In this document: piece by piece, positions 63,363 to 64,000 of the stretch | How the letters are laid out: every line of letters begins with the position of its first letter | How positions within the stretch are numbered: position 1 is the stretch's first letter | Source: Pseudomonas sp. A34-9 | GTDB lineage: Bacteria; Pseudomonadota; Gammaproteobacteria; Pseudomonadales; Pseudomonadaceae | Length of the DNA stretch: 64,000 nt | Assembly (NCBI RefSeq): GCF_029543085.1 | Contig: NZ_CP119967.1 | Span: 1,452,501 to 1,516,500, forward strand | Reading direction: 5' to 3' | Translations under genes and position numbers: made by a program | The notes under the pieces: model-generated | Seen by the model: only the letters and a program-made list of their open reading frames with translations | What the model was told of the DNA's origin: nothing | Databases searched by the model: none

Positions 63363-64000
63363 TCAGACTGAGAAGGTCTTGCCTGTATGGTTATTCAGCG
63401 AAATAACCTTGGTCTTGCCAATCCGGTGACGGTAAATCTCGCGCAGGTATTTGATCGACTTCTTCACACAATCACGCGACAGGCGAATGTCATTGATCGA
63501 GACAAATTTCTCTTTGTCGTTGATCAGTTCGCGGTACTTCTTCTCGTACATCGGCTTGATCGCGTACCAGTTGGTGTCGAGGATCTTCGCCGGGTTCTCG
63601 AACTCGTTGAGCAGGTCGTCGATGCGGTCTTCGTCGAATTCTTCATTGATGATGAAGTCGAGGATCGAGTTGTCCAGGGTCTCGTCGAAACGGTACGGGT
63701 TCTTCGCGAAGCAGCGCTTGATAAACGCCACGATCAGGGTCAGGAAGTCATCCGACAGGCACGGACTCTTGGCGATCAGTGTGGTCAGCGAGAGGTTGGC
63801 CGAGGCGCCGATGACCAGCGCGTAACGTTTGAGCGTGGTATTGGGGAACAGGCTGTTGAGGTGAGTCTTCAACCGGTTCAGGTCCATGTACGACAGCTTG
63901 TAGTCTTTCGGCAACGAGACAATCGAGACCACCGACGAGCAGTTCTTGAAGAAGTGCAGGTCGTGCAACGCGGCGGCGTCGTAGCCGGAATTCTTGTATT
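63363..64000 (-). CDS. Unknown protein, truncated at the right window edge
   Basis: The reading frame stays open to base 64000 without an upstream start (the Tyr-Lys-Asn-Ser-Gly-Tyr-Asp stretch is in frame), so only the C-terminal ~210 residues are seen. They are charged and helical (INEEFDEDRIDDLLNEFE), with a Lys/Arg-rich end. No domain recognised. Confidence 0.75.
   Translation of the reverse strand, partial: YKNSGYDAAALHDLHFFKNCSSVVSIVSLPKDYKLSYMDLNRLKTHLNSLFPNTTLKRYALVIGASANLSLTTLIAKSPCLSDDFLTLIVAFIKRCFAKNPYRFDETLDNSILDFIINEEFDEDRIDDLLNEFENPAKILDTNWYAIKPMYEKKYRELINDKEKFVSINDIRLSRDCVKKSIKYLREIYRHRIGKTKVISLNNHTGKTFSV

Overview
The window looks like a chromosome segment of a fluorescent Pseudomonas (P. 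fluorescens group). The evidence is its high-GC coding style, a penicillin-acylase-family protein close to QuiP, a braC-liv branched-chain amino acid operon followed by a DUF2288 gene, a four-gene ligase-associated DNA repair set, and three families of intergenic palindromic (REP-like) repeats typical of these genomes. No rRNA, tRNA or CRISPR array was recognised. All family names come from reading the proteins; no search was run.

Left part (1-31.9 kb). A truncated cold-shock gene at the edge is followed by dcd. The ligase-associated DNA damage response set (MBL exonuclease, ATP-dependent ligase, Lhr-type helicase, PdeM) lies at 1.3-12.0 kb. It is split in two by a five-gene polar amino acid ABC transporter operon. 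An intact IS481-type insertion sequence with a 5-bp target duplication sits at 12.3-13.5 kb. Next come a quiP-like acylase, a Nu-class-like GST, an isochorismatase-fold protein, two SEC-C proteins, two tandem OmpA-type lipoproteins, a Gly-rich secreted protein, a CopD-type membrane protein, dinG, a secreted glycoside hydrolase, a serine hydrolase, an OmpA protein with aromatic repeats and a Lys/Ala tail, pdxH and a glycine-zipper lipoprotein.

Island (32.0-43.2 kb). A large serine recombinase starts 1 bp after one copy of a 13-bp direct repeat, and the other copy lies 11.2 kb away. Between them are a winged-helix-type protein followed by two iteron arrays and AT-rich DNA (replication-origin-like), a membrane/secreted pair of unknown function, a restriction-modification-like group (XRE regulator, C5-cytosine methyltransferase, HNH nuclease with duplicated domains, Vsr), a small resolvase with a palindromic site, two immunity-like or orphan genes, and a colicin E3-type rRNase bacteriocin with its immunity gene. 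A second, related toxin-immunity pair lies just outside the right repeat and is probably resident.

Right part (44.8-64 kb). This holds nhaA (TTG start), a PLP-dependent cysteine-synthase-like enzyme, an FAD-dependent dehydrogenase, a lipoprotein, a divergent SDR/LysR pair, a bufferin-type copper RiPP operon (precursor, MNIO enzyme, partner, DoxX protein), two tandem secreted DUF2599 proteins that may be halovibrin-like, the liv/bra branched-chain amino acid transporter, a DUF2288 protein and a truncated unknown gene at the edge.

Most genes carry out core metabolism, transport and envelope functions. The accessory biology is concentrated in the island, the bacteriocin modules, the bufferin operon and the tandem DUF2599 genes.
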